In this document: piece after piece, positions 19,989 to 31,685 of the stretch
Layout: every line of letters begins with the position of its first letter
Numbering within the stretch: position 1 is the stretch's first letter
Source of the DNA: Prosthecobacter sp.
GTDB lineage: Bacteria > Verrucomicrobiota > Verrucomicrobiia > Verrucomicrobiales > Verrucomicrobiaceae
Length of the DNA: 64,000 nt
Assembly (NCBI RefSeq): GCF_034366625.1
Contig: NZ_JAXMIH010000005.1
Coordinates: 1-64,000 of the forward strand
Reading direction: 5' to 3'
The notes under the pieces: generated by a model
What the model saw: only the letters and a program-made list of their open reading frames with translations
Told to the model about the DNA's origin: nothing
The model's database searches: none
Translations under genes and position numbers: made by a program

Positions 19989-21551
19989 ATGATTTACGAC
20001 GGCATCCTTCTCGGCTCCGGGCACAACGCGCTGGTGCTCGCCTGCTATGCGGCACGCGCCGGCCTGAAGGTGGCCGTGGTGGAGAAGAATGACGTGGCGG
20101 GCGGCGGGCTGGCCACGGTGGAGCATCCGCCGGGCTCCGGCTTTAAGCACAACACGCATTCGTTCTTCCATCGCGCGCTGACCTCGATGCCGTGGTATCG
20201 CGATCTGGAATTGGAGCGCTATGGCGTGCGCTACATCGAGCCGGAGCTCAATGTGGCGATGATTCTGCCGGAAGATCGCGTGCTGGAGTGGTGGACGGAT
20301 TTTGAAAAAACTTTCGCCTCGTTCGCGGCGATCTCACCACGCGATGCGGACCGTCTGCGCGAGTGGACGGAGCGCTTCCGGCCCATCGTGGAGCAGATCC
20401 TCATCCCCGAAGCGCAGAACGCGCCGCTGCCGCCGGAACAACGCCTCGCGAAATTGCGGCAAAGCGAACTCGGGCGCACGCTGCTGGAGGTGCAGGCGCT
20501 GTCACCCATCGAATTTGTGATGCGCGAGTTCGAGCATCCGGCGGTGCGGGCCGGTTTGCTGTTCTTCAATGGCCTGCGGGAAGTCGATTTGCGACAGCAG
20601 GGCTTCGGGCACTCGATTCCCGCGCTGCTGGCCAGTCCGCGCAAAGCGCAGATGTGCCTCGGCGGTTCGCGTCGTCTCGCGGAGGCGCTGTGCGCGGATT
20701 TGCGCGAGCATGGCGGTGAGGTTTTCACGAACTGGCAGCCGCGCTCGATTCTGACTCGGAATGGCCGTGCGTGTGGCGTCGAATCAATGACCGGTGACCG
20801 CATCGAGGCCTCGCAGTTCGTCGCCAGCGGCTTGAATCCGCAGCAGACCTTCCTCGATTTGATCCCGGCCGATGTCACGTCCGCGCATCTGCGTGAACGA
20901 GCCGCTGGCTTCGAGTACAACCTGCTCGCGCCGCTGTTCGCGCTGAATTTGAATCTGCGCGAGCCGCCACGTTATGCGGCGGCGGGGAAACATCCCGAAT
21001 TGAACCACGCGTTCATGATGATCCTCGGTCTGGATGACGTCGCGCAGTTTCACGACATCGTCGCCGCACACGAACGCGGTGAAATCCCGCGCACGGTGAT
21101 GTGGGGCGCGTGTCCGACGCAGTTTGATCCCTCGCAGTCTCCTGCGGACCGCCATACGGCCTTCATGTGGGAAAAACTGCCGTATGCGCTGCATGGCGAT
21201 GCACGGAACTGGGACACACAAAAAGAACTGCATGGCCGCGAGATGCTGTCGCTGTGGCAAACGTATGCGCCGAACCTGCGTGAAGCCGTGCTGGACTCCT
21301 TCACCCGCAGCGCCCTCGATACCGAGCGCCTGCTGCCGAACATGCGGCGTGGCGATCTGCTGGTGGGATCGTTCGCGAACGATCAGATCGGCTACCATCG
21401 CCCCTTCCCTGGTGCAGGAACTTACCGCACCGAAATCCCCGGCCTCTACCTCTGTGGCGGCTCCACCCACCCCGGCGGCAATGTCACCGGCCTCTGCGGC
21501 TTCAATGCGGCGAAGGTGGTGCTGGCGGACGGCGGGCTTTCACGCGGGTAG
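19989..21551 (+). CDS. FAD-dependent phytoene-desaturase-like oxidoreductase
   Basis: 520 residues. The dinucleotide-binding motif GSGHNALVLACYAARAGLKV begins at residue 9, followed by VVEKNDVAGGGL; the C-terminal FAD signature GLYLCGGSTHPGGNVTGLCG is typical of the carotenoid desaturase / retinol saturase / CrtISO group. Substrate is unknown: members act on carotenoids, retinoids or long-chain polyenes. No other carotenoid gene (crtB, crtE) is adjacent, so this is not a standard crt operon. It follows cysN by 41 bases but functionally seems unrelated. Confidence 0.88.
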   Translation: MIYDGILLGSGHNALVLACYAARAGLKVAVVEKNDVAGGGLATVEHPPGSGFKHNTHSFFHRALTSMPWYRDLELERYGVRYIEPELNVAMILPEDRVLEWWTDFEKTFASFAAISPRDADRLREWTERFRPIVEQILIPEAQNAPLPPEQRLAKLRQSELGRTLLEVQALSPIEFVMREFEHPAVRAGLLFFNGLREVDLRQQGFGHSIPALLASPRKAQMCLGGSRRLAEALCADLREHGGEVFTNWQPRSILTRNGRACGVESMTGDRIEASQFVASGLNPQQTFLDLIPADVTSAHLRERAAGFEYNLLAPLFALNLNLREPPRYAAAGKHPELNHAFMMILGLDDVAQFHDIVAAHERGEIPRTVMWGACPTQFDPSQSPADRHTAFMWEKLPYALHGDARNWDTQKELHGREMLSLWQTYAPNLREAVLDSFTRSALDTERLLPNMRRGDLLVGSFANDQIGYHRPFPGAGTYRTEIPGLYLCGGSTHPGGNVTGLCGFNAAKVVLADGGLSRG

Positions 21552-21612
21552 GGCTTCTCACCGTTGGTCGATGATCTTTTCCTCCTTCGTGTGGTTGATG
21601 CAGCGTTGAGCG

Positions 21613-22533
21613 TCATCTCGGCAAACCAGCGACGCCGGCGCGCACCTGATAGAGGTTTTTGCCGGCGGTGATGTAAAGCGTCTTCATGTCCGCTCCGCCG
21701 AAGGCGGTATTGGTGATGGTGTCCTCGACGATGGGGATGAACTGGATGCGCCTTCCCTGCGGCGAGATGACATGCACACCGCATTTCGTGTCCAGCGTCT
21801 CGGAAGTGCCGCGCCGTTGGTTGAGGCCGGCGGCGGCCCAGAGATTTCCCTCCGCGTCGATGCTCATGCCATCGGCGCTGCGGCCGGGCGAGAAATCGAA
21901 ATGCACGCGCATGTTCGTGACGCTGCCATCGGCTTGCAGGTCGTAAGCGCGGATAAGGCGCGCGCCGCCTTGCGCTTGATTGGCCTCCACGAGGTAGAGC
22001 GTGCGGTCATCGGGCGAGATCTGGATGCCGTTCGGGTTCTGCACGTCCGGTGCGGCGAGGATGCGGGCGATTTTTCCCGGCGCGTCGATGCGATACACCG
22101 CCGCGCCGCCGAGTTCGGTGAAATAGAGACGGCCCTTCGAGTCGATCGTCACGTCGTTCGGTCCGGTGAGCGGCTTGCCTTCGAAACTGTCCGCCAGCAC
22201 TTCGATCTGGCCGGTTTTCATGTCGGTGCGCGTCACGCGCGGGATGCCGCTGACCTTGACGCCGGGGCGTTGGAAGGTCGCGCCCTCGCAGGCGATGAGG
22301 CGGCCCTCGGGATCAAAGAGCAGGCCGTTGGCCACGTTGCTGTTCTCGCGGAAGACGCTCAGCTGGCCATCCGTGCCGAGCTTCATGATACGCTGGTTCA
22401 CGACCTCGGTGAAGTACACGCTGCCATCCGGTGCCACGGTGGGCCCTTCGGTGAAGGTGAGCGTCGCCGCGAGCTGCGGCTCCTGGGCGGCGGTGATGGA
22501 GGCGAGGGCGAGATAGACGAAGGCGCGGATCAT
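21613..22533 (-). CDS. Exported SMP-30/gluconolactonase-family propeller protein
   Basis: 306 residues with a signal peptide (MIRAFVYLALASITAA) whose ATG at 22533 is preferred over one 16 codons earlier. Propeller motifs with metal-site residues: E of FTEGPTVAPDGSVYF, N of GPNDVTIDSKGRLYFTE and D of SADGMSIDAEGNLWAAAG. A second lactonase-like gene in the window (other at 8170), differing in leader type (Sec-like here, Tat-like there). It likely hydrolyses a lactone in the periplasm; substrate unknown. Confidence 0.88.
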   Translation of the reverse strand: MIRAFVYLALASITAAQEPQLAATLTFTEGPTVAPDGSVYFTEVVNQRIMKLGTDGQLSVFRENSNVANGLLFDPEGRLIACEGATFQRPGVKVSGIPRVTRTDMKTGQIEVLADSFEGKPLTGPNDVTIDSKGRLYFTELGGAAVYRIDAPGKIARILAAPDVQNPNGIQISPDDRTLYLVEANQAQGGARLIRAYDLQADGSVTNMRVHFDFSPGRSADGMSIDAEGNLWAAAGLNQRRGTSETLDTKCGVHVISPQGRRIQFIPIVEDTITNTAFGGADMKTLYITAGKNLYQVRAGVAGLPR

Positions 22534-22690
22534 GCGTGGAAAGAGCGCGGGAGGAGCGGGATTCTTGCACCGCAGACGCATCGCTCCACGACCGCCGCTG
22601 CGTGCGGCTTCTTGTTTTTGTTTTTTGCACCCTGGTTTCGTTTCTCGTCGTTGCTTAACGGACGGCGGATGGCAGCGGAAACTTTATCAA

Positions 22691-23722
22691 ATGATCACAT
22701 CGGAGACAACGGGCGTGAGGGAAGGCGGCGGGAACATCCTCGACGCTGAAATGGCACGGATGGAGATCATCGCTCCGGCCTTCGTGCGGGAGGCGATTTC
22801 CCGCCTCGGCCGCACCGAGGACCTCCGTTTCTCACCGGACAACCGGAAGCTGGCCGTCGCCGGGTTTGTGGCCAACACCTGCATGATCTTCGACATCGAG
22901 GTGGACCGCTCCGCCGCGAGGCCGGTGGTGCGGCTCAACGACTTCATCGAGATCCGGTCGGACAGCTTCAAGGGACCGCATGGCCTCGATTTCATCGGCG
23001 GGAACCTGCTGCTCGTGGCGAACCGCTGCGGCGGTATCTCACTCTTTGCCATGCCGGAGCGCCCTGCAGAAAGCCGGGTCGTTCACGTCAGGCCCATCCG
23101 TGAAGTGCGCCGGATCAGCCTGCTGAGACGCCTGAACTCACCGGGCTCGCTCTGCGTGCTCAGCGCCTCGGACGACCAGGTCGAAATCCTCGTGTGCAAC
23201 AACTACAGCCACCGGATCACACGTCACGTCATCCCCATTCACGCCGGGCTCTGCCGGCCGCAGAATGACATCTTCCTGAACCAGGGTTTTCAGATCCCGG
23301 ATGGCATCGCGATCAACCCTGACAAATCGTGGCTGGCTATCAGCAATCACAGCACGCACAGCGTCCTGATGTTCGACCTGAAGGCCGGGCTGGAGCCCTC
23401 CTCCGTGGCGGTTGGTCACCTCACCGGCATGGCCTATCCCCATGGCATCCGCTTTTCTGAAGACGGACGCCGGTTCTTCGTCGCCGACGCCGGGGCTCCT
23501 TCCGTTCATGTGTATGAGGCAGATGGTGCCGGCTGGCGTGGGGAACGGGGTACGATCCGGTCGTTGGCCGTGCTCAGCGAGGAGACCTATTTGAAAGGCC
23601 GCGTGAGTCCTCAGGAAGGCGGCCCGAAAGGGATCGATCTCAACGCGGCGGGAGATGTCCTGGCGGTCACCTGCCATGAGCAGCCGCTCGCCTTCTTCCA
23701 TCTGCCGGAACTCGTGGGGTGA
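22691..23722 (+). CDS. Beta-propeller protein of unknown function
   Basis: 343 residues built from propeller blades such as DLRFSPDNRKLAVAGF, GLDFIGGNLLLVANRCGG, IAINPDKSWLAISNHS and GIRFSEDGRRFFVADAGAPS. The blades resemble the YncE/lactonase (PF10282-like) class. No signal peptide is visible from the ATG at 22691; longer upstream frames are basic and non-conserved in look. No catalytic motif is visible. In similar contexts such proteins sit beside glycosyltransferases in polysaccharide loci, but none are here. Confidence 0.75.
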   Translation: MITSETTGVREGGGNILDAEMARMEIIAPAFVREAISRLGRTEDLRFSPDNRKLAVAGFVANTCMIFDIEVDRSAARPVVRLNDFIEIRSDSFKGPHGLDFIGGNLLLVANRCGGISLFAMPERPAESRVVHVRPIREVRRISLLRRLNSPGSLCVLSASDDQVEILVCNNYSHRITRHVIPIHAGLCRPQNDIFLNQGFQIPDGIAINPDKSWLAISNHSTHSVLMFDLKAGLEPSSVAVGHLTGMAYPHGIRFSEDGRRFFVADAGAPSVHVYEADGAGWRGERGTIRSLAVLSEETYLKGRVSPQEGGPKGIDLNAAGDVLAVTCHEQPLAFFHLPELVG

Positions 23723-23749
23723 AAATCCCAGGGTGGAGATCCTCGCAAC

Positions 23750-24208
23750 CTACAGCTCCGTGATGACCTTGCCCGTCTTCGTGCGGCAGGGCACGCGGAG
23801 GTGTTCGAGCCAGATGGGGATGAAGTCGTTGAGGAGGAGCTTCCGAGCCTCGGTGAGGTCGTCGAAGACGGCGTGCGCCCACGGGTGCCCACGCTCCTGA
23901 TAGTAGTACTCCCAGTCCTTGCCTTCGGCGATGAAGTAAGAGCCGTCGCGCAAGCCCGTCTCGGTGCGGATGGGTGGCAGATCCTCGGGCTGGAGGTCTT
24001 GGGCGGCGAGGCTGGCCTCGATGTCGGGCCGCGTGAGGGTGAAGAGGCGGTTCACGGCCTCCTGGCAGCGTTCGGTGTTGCCGGGCTCGTTCGTATCGCG
24101 CCATTCCGGCGGCAGGCCCAGGTGCTTCAGCGACCAGGTGGCCACGTCCTCACGCGATTGCAGCACCTGCATCTGCTCGGCGATGGAAAGGGAGTCTGGA
24201 TGCTTCAT
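23750..24208 (-). CDS. Small soluble protein of unknown function
   Basis: 152 residues with no signal peptide or membrane segment. Aromatic and acidic stretches (GKDWEYYYQERGHPWAHAVF, DLTEARKLLLNDFIPIWLEH) suggest a compact alpha/beta domain. I recognise no family. It is convergent with the propeller gene (27 bases between stops). Codon use matches neighbours, and the frame is clean over its length. Confidence 0.65.
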   Translation of the reverse strand: MKHPDSLSIAEQMQVLQSREDVATWSLKHLGLPPEWRDTNEPGNTERCQEAVNRLFTLTRPDIEASLAAQDLQPEDLPPIRTETGLRDGSYFIAEGKDWEYYYQERGHPWAHAVFDDLTEARKLLLNDFIPIWLEHLRVPCRTKTGKVITEL

Positions 24209-24281
24209 GGGCGGATTGTTCCTGGAAATGGCGTCGAGGCAAGGGAGTGGTGAAATAATTGGAGTGGTGGAATGATGGAGT

Positions 24282-24440
24282 GGAGCGCGGGCTTTAGCCC
24301 GCAGCAGGTTGAATGCGGATCCTGGGAGCGAAGATCATGAGACGTGTCGCCAAACGGTGATCGTCGGTGTGGCGGGGGCGGGGTGCTGACAATGATGCGC
24401 TCGATGGAGCGGTGTGCTGCGGACTAAGGTCCGCGCTCCT
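24282..24440. repeat. Pair of inverted REP-like hairpins (BIME-like)
   Basis: Hairpin 1: GCGGGCT-TT-AGCCCGC (24287-24302), within GGAGCGCGGGCTTTAGCCCG. Hairpin 2: GCGGAC-TAAG-GTCCGC (24419-24434), whose reverse complement reads GGAGCGCGGACCTTAGTCCG. The two are the same unit in opposite orientation about 115 bases apart, as in bacterial interspersed mosaic elements. The 24209-24460 gap holds nothing else that I can see. Confidence 0.7.
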
Positions 24441-24460
24441 CGGAGACGAAGTGATCTCGT

Positions 24461-25237
24461 TTACTTCACCACCAGCGCGGCGCTGACCTCGCCGTTTTCG
24501 CCGGCGGTGAAGGTGCGGCGCTGGTCGTTGATCTCGTGGACGATGATGAGGGCTTTGTTCCAGCCGGGCGTCGGATCGGCGCCGAGCCAGTGCGGGTTGG
24601 CTTGGAAGAGGGCACCGGGCTCGTCGAGGAGGGCTTTCACGCGGTCGGTGACATCGGTGAAGGCGGTGCCGGAGCCATAGACGGCGGAGATGAGCTTCAC
24701 GGGCACACGCTCCGGCGCGGGCGCGGGTTTGCCGTTGGGCAGGAGCTTGATGAAGCTGGCGTTGCCGATGCCGAGGGAGAGCGACGGGGTGTTCCAGAGG
24801 TTTTCAAATTTGGCGAGGTCACACACGCCGGTCATCTCGATGAGATCGCCTTCGCGCAGCGTGGCGAGCTTGGGCAGCATGTTCTTGTCCTGCCACTGGC
24901 TGGCGAAGACACGGATGGAGTAGCCTTCGTCCGAGGAGAGATGGGACCACACGACAAAGTTGCCCCAGAAGTCCACGCCATGCACCCTGAAGCGCATGCG
25001 GGCGGGGCGCTTGGCATCGACGAGCTTCTTTTTGAAGAGGCCGTTGGCCACTTCCTTCTGCGCTTCAGACCAGTTTCGTGCGTTTTCCGGCTCCAGATCC
25101 TTCGGAATGACGGCGAGGAAGTCGCGATAGGTGCGCAGCGGTTTCGGCTCCTTGGATTTGGCCGGTACGGGATCGGCCGCGTGCAGGAAACAGACCGGGG
25201 CGAGGGCGAGAAGGAGGAGAACAGGTGTCAGTTTCAT
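24461..25237 (-). CDS. Exported protein with a possible OB-like domain
   Basis: 258 residues. Signal peptide MKLTPVLLLLALAPVCFLHA; mature part rich in charged residues. Around residue 85-170, MRFRVHGVDFWGNFVVWSHL and LREGDLIEMTGVCDLAKFEN have the strand pattern of a periplasmic OB-fold (the 'GDLIEMTGV' turn), and VYGSGTAFTDVTDRVKALLD then ALIIVHEINDQRRTFTAGEN near the end looks like a second beta domain. No family name recognised. Confidence is for the gene, not the fold. Confidence 0.72.
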   Translation of the reverse strand: MKLTPVLLLLALAPVCFLHAADPVPAKSKEPKPLRTYRDFLAVIPKDLEPENARNWSEAQKEVANGLFKKKLVDAKRPARMRFRVHGVDFWGNFVVWSHLSSDEGYSIRVFASQWQDKNMLPKLATLREGDLIEMTGVCDLAKFENLWNTPSLSLGIGNASFIKLLPNGKPAPAPERVPVKLISAVYGSGTAFTDVTDRVKALLDEPGALFQANPHWLGADPTPGWNKALIIVHEINDQRRTFTAGENGEVSAALVVK

Positions 25238-25408
25238 GCGAGCGAGGGAGTGTCGTGATCAGGATCACGGATTGCAACCGGTGATCCTTGGGGCTTGATG
25301 CGACCGGTGTTTGTAAAGGGTACGTCAAGTGATGGCTCGGAGGAGGTCTCCCACGGAATGCACGGAAAGGTGGGGAACATGGCGGCGTGTGTAGTGAAAA
25401 GTGAGAGA

Positions 25409-25437
25409 TTGCGTCTAAGGCAGCAGTTCCGTATAAT
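25409..25437 (+). promoter_or_regulatory. Sigma-70-type promoter, apparently giving a leaderless transcript
   Basis: TTGCGT (25409-25414), a 17-base spacer and a perfect TATAAT (25432-25437). The expected start point, 6-7 bases beyond the -10, falls at 25443-25444, exactly on the ATG at 25444. No Shine-Dalgarno can fit, so the mRNA would be leaderless or nearly so. Confidence 0.7.
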
Positions 25438-25443
25438 CTGACC

Positions 25444-25656
25444 ATGTCACAGGCCATTCATCTTGATCTGGAACTGCCCGGTGATCTCGCGCGGTTCAAA
25501 CTGCCGGCGGGAGTGAACGAGCGGCTGTCGGCGTTGCTGGACAAGCAGGACGCCGGGGAGGAACTCACGGTCCAGGAGCGGCGCGAGGCGGAGGGTTTGG
25601 TCGATCTGGCAGACACGCTGACGTATCTCGGTCTCAAAGCCAAAGCTGCGGCATGA
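25444..25656 (+). CDS. 70-residue protein of unknown function, paired with an HNH endonuclease
   Basis: An acidic, helix-forming protein (ELPGDLARFKLPAGVNERLS, QERREAEGLVDLADTLTYLG) with Ala-rich C-terminus. It overlaps the HNH gene by ATGA (25653-25656), so the two are translationally coupled, and is preceded by a consensus promoter with almost no 5' leader. The length and pairing invite a partner or antitoxin reading, but I see no DNA-binding or antitoxin motif; similar small proteins precede HNH genes in other bacteria by my recollection. Confidence 0.7.
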   Translation: MSQAIHLDLELPGDLARFKLPAGVNERLSALLDKQDAGEELTVQERREAEGLVDLADTLTYLGLKAKAAA

Positions 25657-26072
25657 GCCTCCCGGATGCCTTGCGCTGGCAGGTGATCGAGAGGGCGGGA
25701 AACCGCTGCGAGTATTGTGGCTTGTCGCAGGAGGGGCAGGAGGCGGTGTTTCATGTGGATCACATCCACCCGGTGAAACTGGCCGGGCAGACGGAGTTGG
25801 AAAATCTGGCGCTGGCCTGTGTGTCCTGCTCGTTGCGCAAAGGTGCGCGTGTGAGCGCGGAAGATCCGGTCGGCGGAGACTTCGTGCCGTTGTTTCATCC
25901 GCGCCGGGATCGGTGGAATCTGCACTTTCGCTGGCAGCAGGCGGAGGTGGTGGGCATCACAGCCACCGGAAGGGCCACGGTGACCTCCTTGGCGATGAAC
26001 CGGCCCATTGCGGTGAGCATCCGGCGGGAGGAAGCGTTGCGCGGGCGGCATCCGGCTCCTGGCCAGCTCTGA
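25653..26072 (+). CDS. HNH endonuclease
   Basis: 139 residues. The HNH core is complete: CEYCG (zinc CxxC), HVDHIHPVKLAG (catalytic His pair), ENLALACVSCS (Asn and second CxxC). Beyond residue 75 comes an extra C-terminal region (FVPLFHPRRDRWNLHFRWQQ, VVGITATGRATVTSLAMNRP) typical of the small stand-alone HNH proteins that are common in cyanobacteria and PVC bacteria. Target unknown; could be a nicking nuclease, a mobile-element remnant or part of a defence or maintenance pair with the 70-residue protein. Confidence 0.85.
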   Translation: MSLPDALRWQVIERAGNRCEYCGLSQEGQEAVFHVDHIHPVKLAGQTELENLALACVSCSLRKGARVSAEDPVGGDFVPLFHPRRDRWNLHFRWQQAEVVGITATGRATVTSLAMNRPIAVSIRREEALRGRHPAPGQL

Positions 26073-26121
26073 GTGAGAGCGGGCCACTCAAGCATCACTG
26101 TGGTGCCTGCTTGCCAGCAGA

Positions 26122-26706
26122 GAACCGCAACGCGGTTCCGTCATGGAGCCCAAGGGTGCCGTGGAGACCGTCCCGTCGCTCGACTCCTTTGTCGATGTGA
26201 GCGAAGCGGCTCATCCGGCGGGCGGGGGCTGCTGGGAAACAACCGTAGCCAAGGTAGGCGCTGAAAAGGCCGCTTTTCGGCCCTCCCGAGGCCGGTTCCA
26301 TGCCGAACGACTCCGCAATCGAGACGAGGGACTCTCCCGACAAGCGGGACGGCTCCGCGATCAGGGCGAGGAGGTTAGGGTTCTGGCCAAGGAGCGGGGC
26401 CATCTTGGCCCCGGGGTTGAGGCATGAGGGATCAGGATGATCCCTCTCCTAGTCCAACGCAGCCCATGGGTGCCGAGCCTTGGCGAGCGCTCCCTTGGGA
26501 ATCGCGTGCCACACCGCCCCCATCACGTTCCCGGACCGCAACGCGGTCCCGTCACGGGCGATTCGATGTCGCAGGGATGTTCGGGTGACGGAACCTCGTA
26601 GGTTCCTGATCCGGCGGGGATCGGGGGTGGCGCGATTCCCAGGAGAGCGCTCGCTGGCGCTCGGCACTCCTGGGCTGCATGACGAAAGCCCGTTAGGCTT
26701 TGGGCT
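26122..26706. repeat. Palindrome-dense non-coding segment with REP-like units
   Basis: The 26073-26749 gap (677 bases) has no convincing gene. It holds three copies of a hairpin-plus-CGTCAY unit: GAACCGC-AAC-GCGGTTC (26122-26138), GGACCGC-AAC-GCGGTCC (26533-26549), and on the minus strand GGAACCT-ACG-AGGTTCC (26590-26606). It also holds GAGGGATCA-GGA-TGATCCCTC (26426-26446), AAAGCC-CGTTA-GGCTTT (26685-26701), GGCCAA...TTGGCC (26384-26409), and a long imperfect inverted repeat pairing 26460-26513 with 26627-26678 around the middle pair. It looks like a mosaic of REP/BIME elements or a decayed non-autonomous mobile element. Confidence 0.7.
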
Positions 26707-26749
26707 ATAGAGGGACAGACATTATTGATCTCCGCTAACAGTGTAAGTG

Positions 26750-28129
26750 TCAGGCGTGGGTTGAGGTTTTGTCCAGTTCCTCGTCAATTTCTGCGATCCA
26801 TTTCCGCGTGGCGGAAACCTGTGAAGACAAGTTTTGCTTTGTTCGTTCTACCCAATCAAGGAATAAAACCAAATCGCGTCTGGCGGAGATCAAGTCGGGC
26901 TTTCCTCGGAGGTTGATCAATCCTAGCGCGTAAAAAAGCTGGCCTTTGTCAGGCTCTGTCTCCATGACGAGGTATATGAACTCTTCGCATTGAAGAGGTA
27001 CATTCTCATTGCCAGTTTTAGTGGCAAATGCCTTCTGGTAGCTCCTGTAGGCACTCTCCAGATCACCAGAATAAGCTTCCAGAAACGCACGGCTCCAGAG
27101 CCATGTTCCGTCATCTACGTTCTCGCATTTCTTGAGACTTTCTGCCGCAGCTTGAACGTCTCTCCGAAGTAAGAAGTGACACATCGCACGTGTCAGATGG
27201 AGTCCATAATAACTTGGCTCCCACAGGTCTAGTTGCGCCAAGACCTTCTCGGACTCCATCAGGAGTTCAGGAGAACGACTCATGTGGTATTTTGTGCTCA
27301 GGTAAGACAGTTTTGTTTTGTACACTTCCGCGATTCGCGAAGGCACTCTGGCTCGGATTTTGGCGATTTGGGGCAAATGAGATGGTGCGGTTTTGTCCAA
27401 TCGTTGATGAAGAGTAAGAAATAACGATTCGGCATGATCTAGATCGCCAGAGAGATAGGATGCTATGGCGATTACATATTGTGCAACCACATCAATCCAT
27501 TGAGCCGTGAACTGGAAGGTGAATAGGTCTTTCTCCTTCTCGAGAAGCACACGCCGAGGGAACAAGTCGCGAAATTCTGCTGATAGCGCAGCGCCAGCCT
27601 CTCCTGGGATTGGGGCGTGACAAACACTTCCTTCCAACTCCAACACGTGTTTAGGTCCGTCAATGTTACGCTCTTTGGCATCTCCCCAAATCAGGAAATG
27701 GCATCTTGTTTGGTTATGAATACTAACTATATGCTTGGCTGGATCTACTAGCAGATCTTCCACTGGGGACGCCCCTAAATCGAGAAACGCAACACTTCCG
27801 GTCCTCCAAGTGCCTACTAGCTCTCGGAGCCTTTTGATAAAATCTGCCTTTAGTTTTTTTGCCTGATCCTGATTCTCCGTCCTGATAGCGACACCAAAAC
27901 CAATCGTGCCCTTAGGGACGCATGGTAACCGCGTCGTTCGCCACCAGATGACAGTCAGAATCAATGGCGTGATCACCAAGGCAACCCAGTGCCAAAAAGA
28001 AAGCCTTTCGATCTGTATATTAAGGAACAGAAACACAAGCAAGCCAATCGCAAGCACGATGGATACAATGAGGCCATGGGGGCGCGCCCAGTTGGTTCGG
28101 CAGTAATTGAGTGTTTTTATCAAGTCCAT
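26750..28129 (-). CDS. Orphan membrane protein with TPR-like C-terminal region
   Basis: 459 residues. Two membrane helices near the N-terminus (about 20-36 and 45-62), then a soluble domain from about 75 (GTIGFGVAIRTENQDQAKKL, later RCHFLIWGDAKERNI), then a mostly helical C-terminal half with TPR-like spacing (SYLSGDLDHAESLFLTLHQR, LEAYSGDLESAYRSYQKAFA, LFYALGLINLRGKPDLISAR). I know no named family, though the middle segment resembles uncharacterised membrane-TPR proteins scattered among bacteria. Its DNA is clearly more AT-rich than its neighbours, and the repeat field lies at its 3' end, suggesting transfer. A sensor or accessory role is a guess. Confidence 0.75.
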   Translation of the reverse strand: MDLIKTLNYCRTNWARPHGLIVSIVLAIGLLVFLFLNIQIERLSFWHWVALVITPLILTVIWWRTTRLPCVPKGTIGFGVAIRTENQDQAKKLKADFIKRLRELVGTWRTGSVAFLDLGASPVEDLLVDPAKHIVSIHNQTRCHFLIWGDAKERNIDGPKHVLELEGSVCHAPIPGEAGAALSAEFRDLFPRRVLLEKEKDLFTFQFTAQWIDVVAQYVIAIASYLSGDLDHAESLFLTLHQRLDKTAPSHLPQIAKIRARVPSRIAEVYKTKLSYLSTKYHMSRSPELLMESEKVLAQLDLWEPSYYGLHLTRAMCHFLLRRDVQAAAESLKKCENVDDGTWLWSRAFLEAYSGDLESAYRSYQKAFATKTGNENVPLQCEEFIYLVMETEPDKGQLFYALGLINLRGKPDLISARRDLVLFLDWVERTKQNLSSQVSATRKWIAEIDEELDKTSTHA

Positions 28130-28183
28130 TAAAGTTGAAACTGCATGTATTGAAGCCGGCGCAAAGCCTGCCGTTCCGTATCA

Positions 28184-28213
28184 GAAAAGCGGCGGGCTTT
28201 TCGGCCCGCCGCT
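28184..28213 (-). terminator. Rho-independent terminator of nrdBA
   Basis: On the minus strand, AGCGGCGGGC, loop CGAAAA, GCCCGCCGCT, then TTTTC. A perfect 10-bp GC-rich stem 33 bases after the nrdA stop. Confidence 0.85.
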
Positions 28214-28245
28214 GAAGAGAGGATTATGCTGAGCTTGTCGAATTA

Positions 28246-31566
<3,321 letters not shown>

Positions 31567-31633
31567 GGCGGGAGGTCCAGGTTTGAGTTTAACGCGAGCG
31601 ATTGATTAACGGAAATGAGCTAATTTGGAGGAT

Positions 31634-31661
31634 AAAAAATTCCCGCCGGATCACTCCGGCG
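31634..31661 (-). terminator. Terminator-like hairpin between nrdB and nrdA
   Basis: Minus strand: CGCCGGA, loop GTGA, TCCGGCG, then GGAA and TTTTTT. The four-base gap before the T-tract makes it a weak or leaky terminator, which could set nrdB above nrdA levels, or mark an RNA-processing point. Confidence 0.55.
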
Positions 31662-31685
31662 AAAATCAATGGGAGAGGAAAACAG

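Noticed and set aside
25444-26072. Known toxin-antitoxin or restriction system
   Set aside because: The small protein has no recognised antitoxin motif and the HNH protein lacks a specificity or methylase partner.
26095-26403. 102-codon minus-strand frame in the palindrome field, and a plus-strand frame over the same bases
   Set aside because: Both are built of palindromic repeats with no family resemblance or plausible start; treated as repeats.
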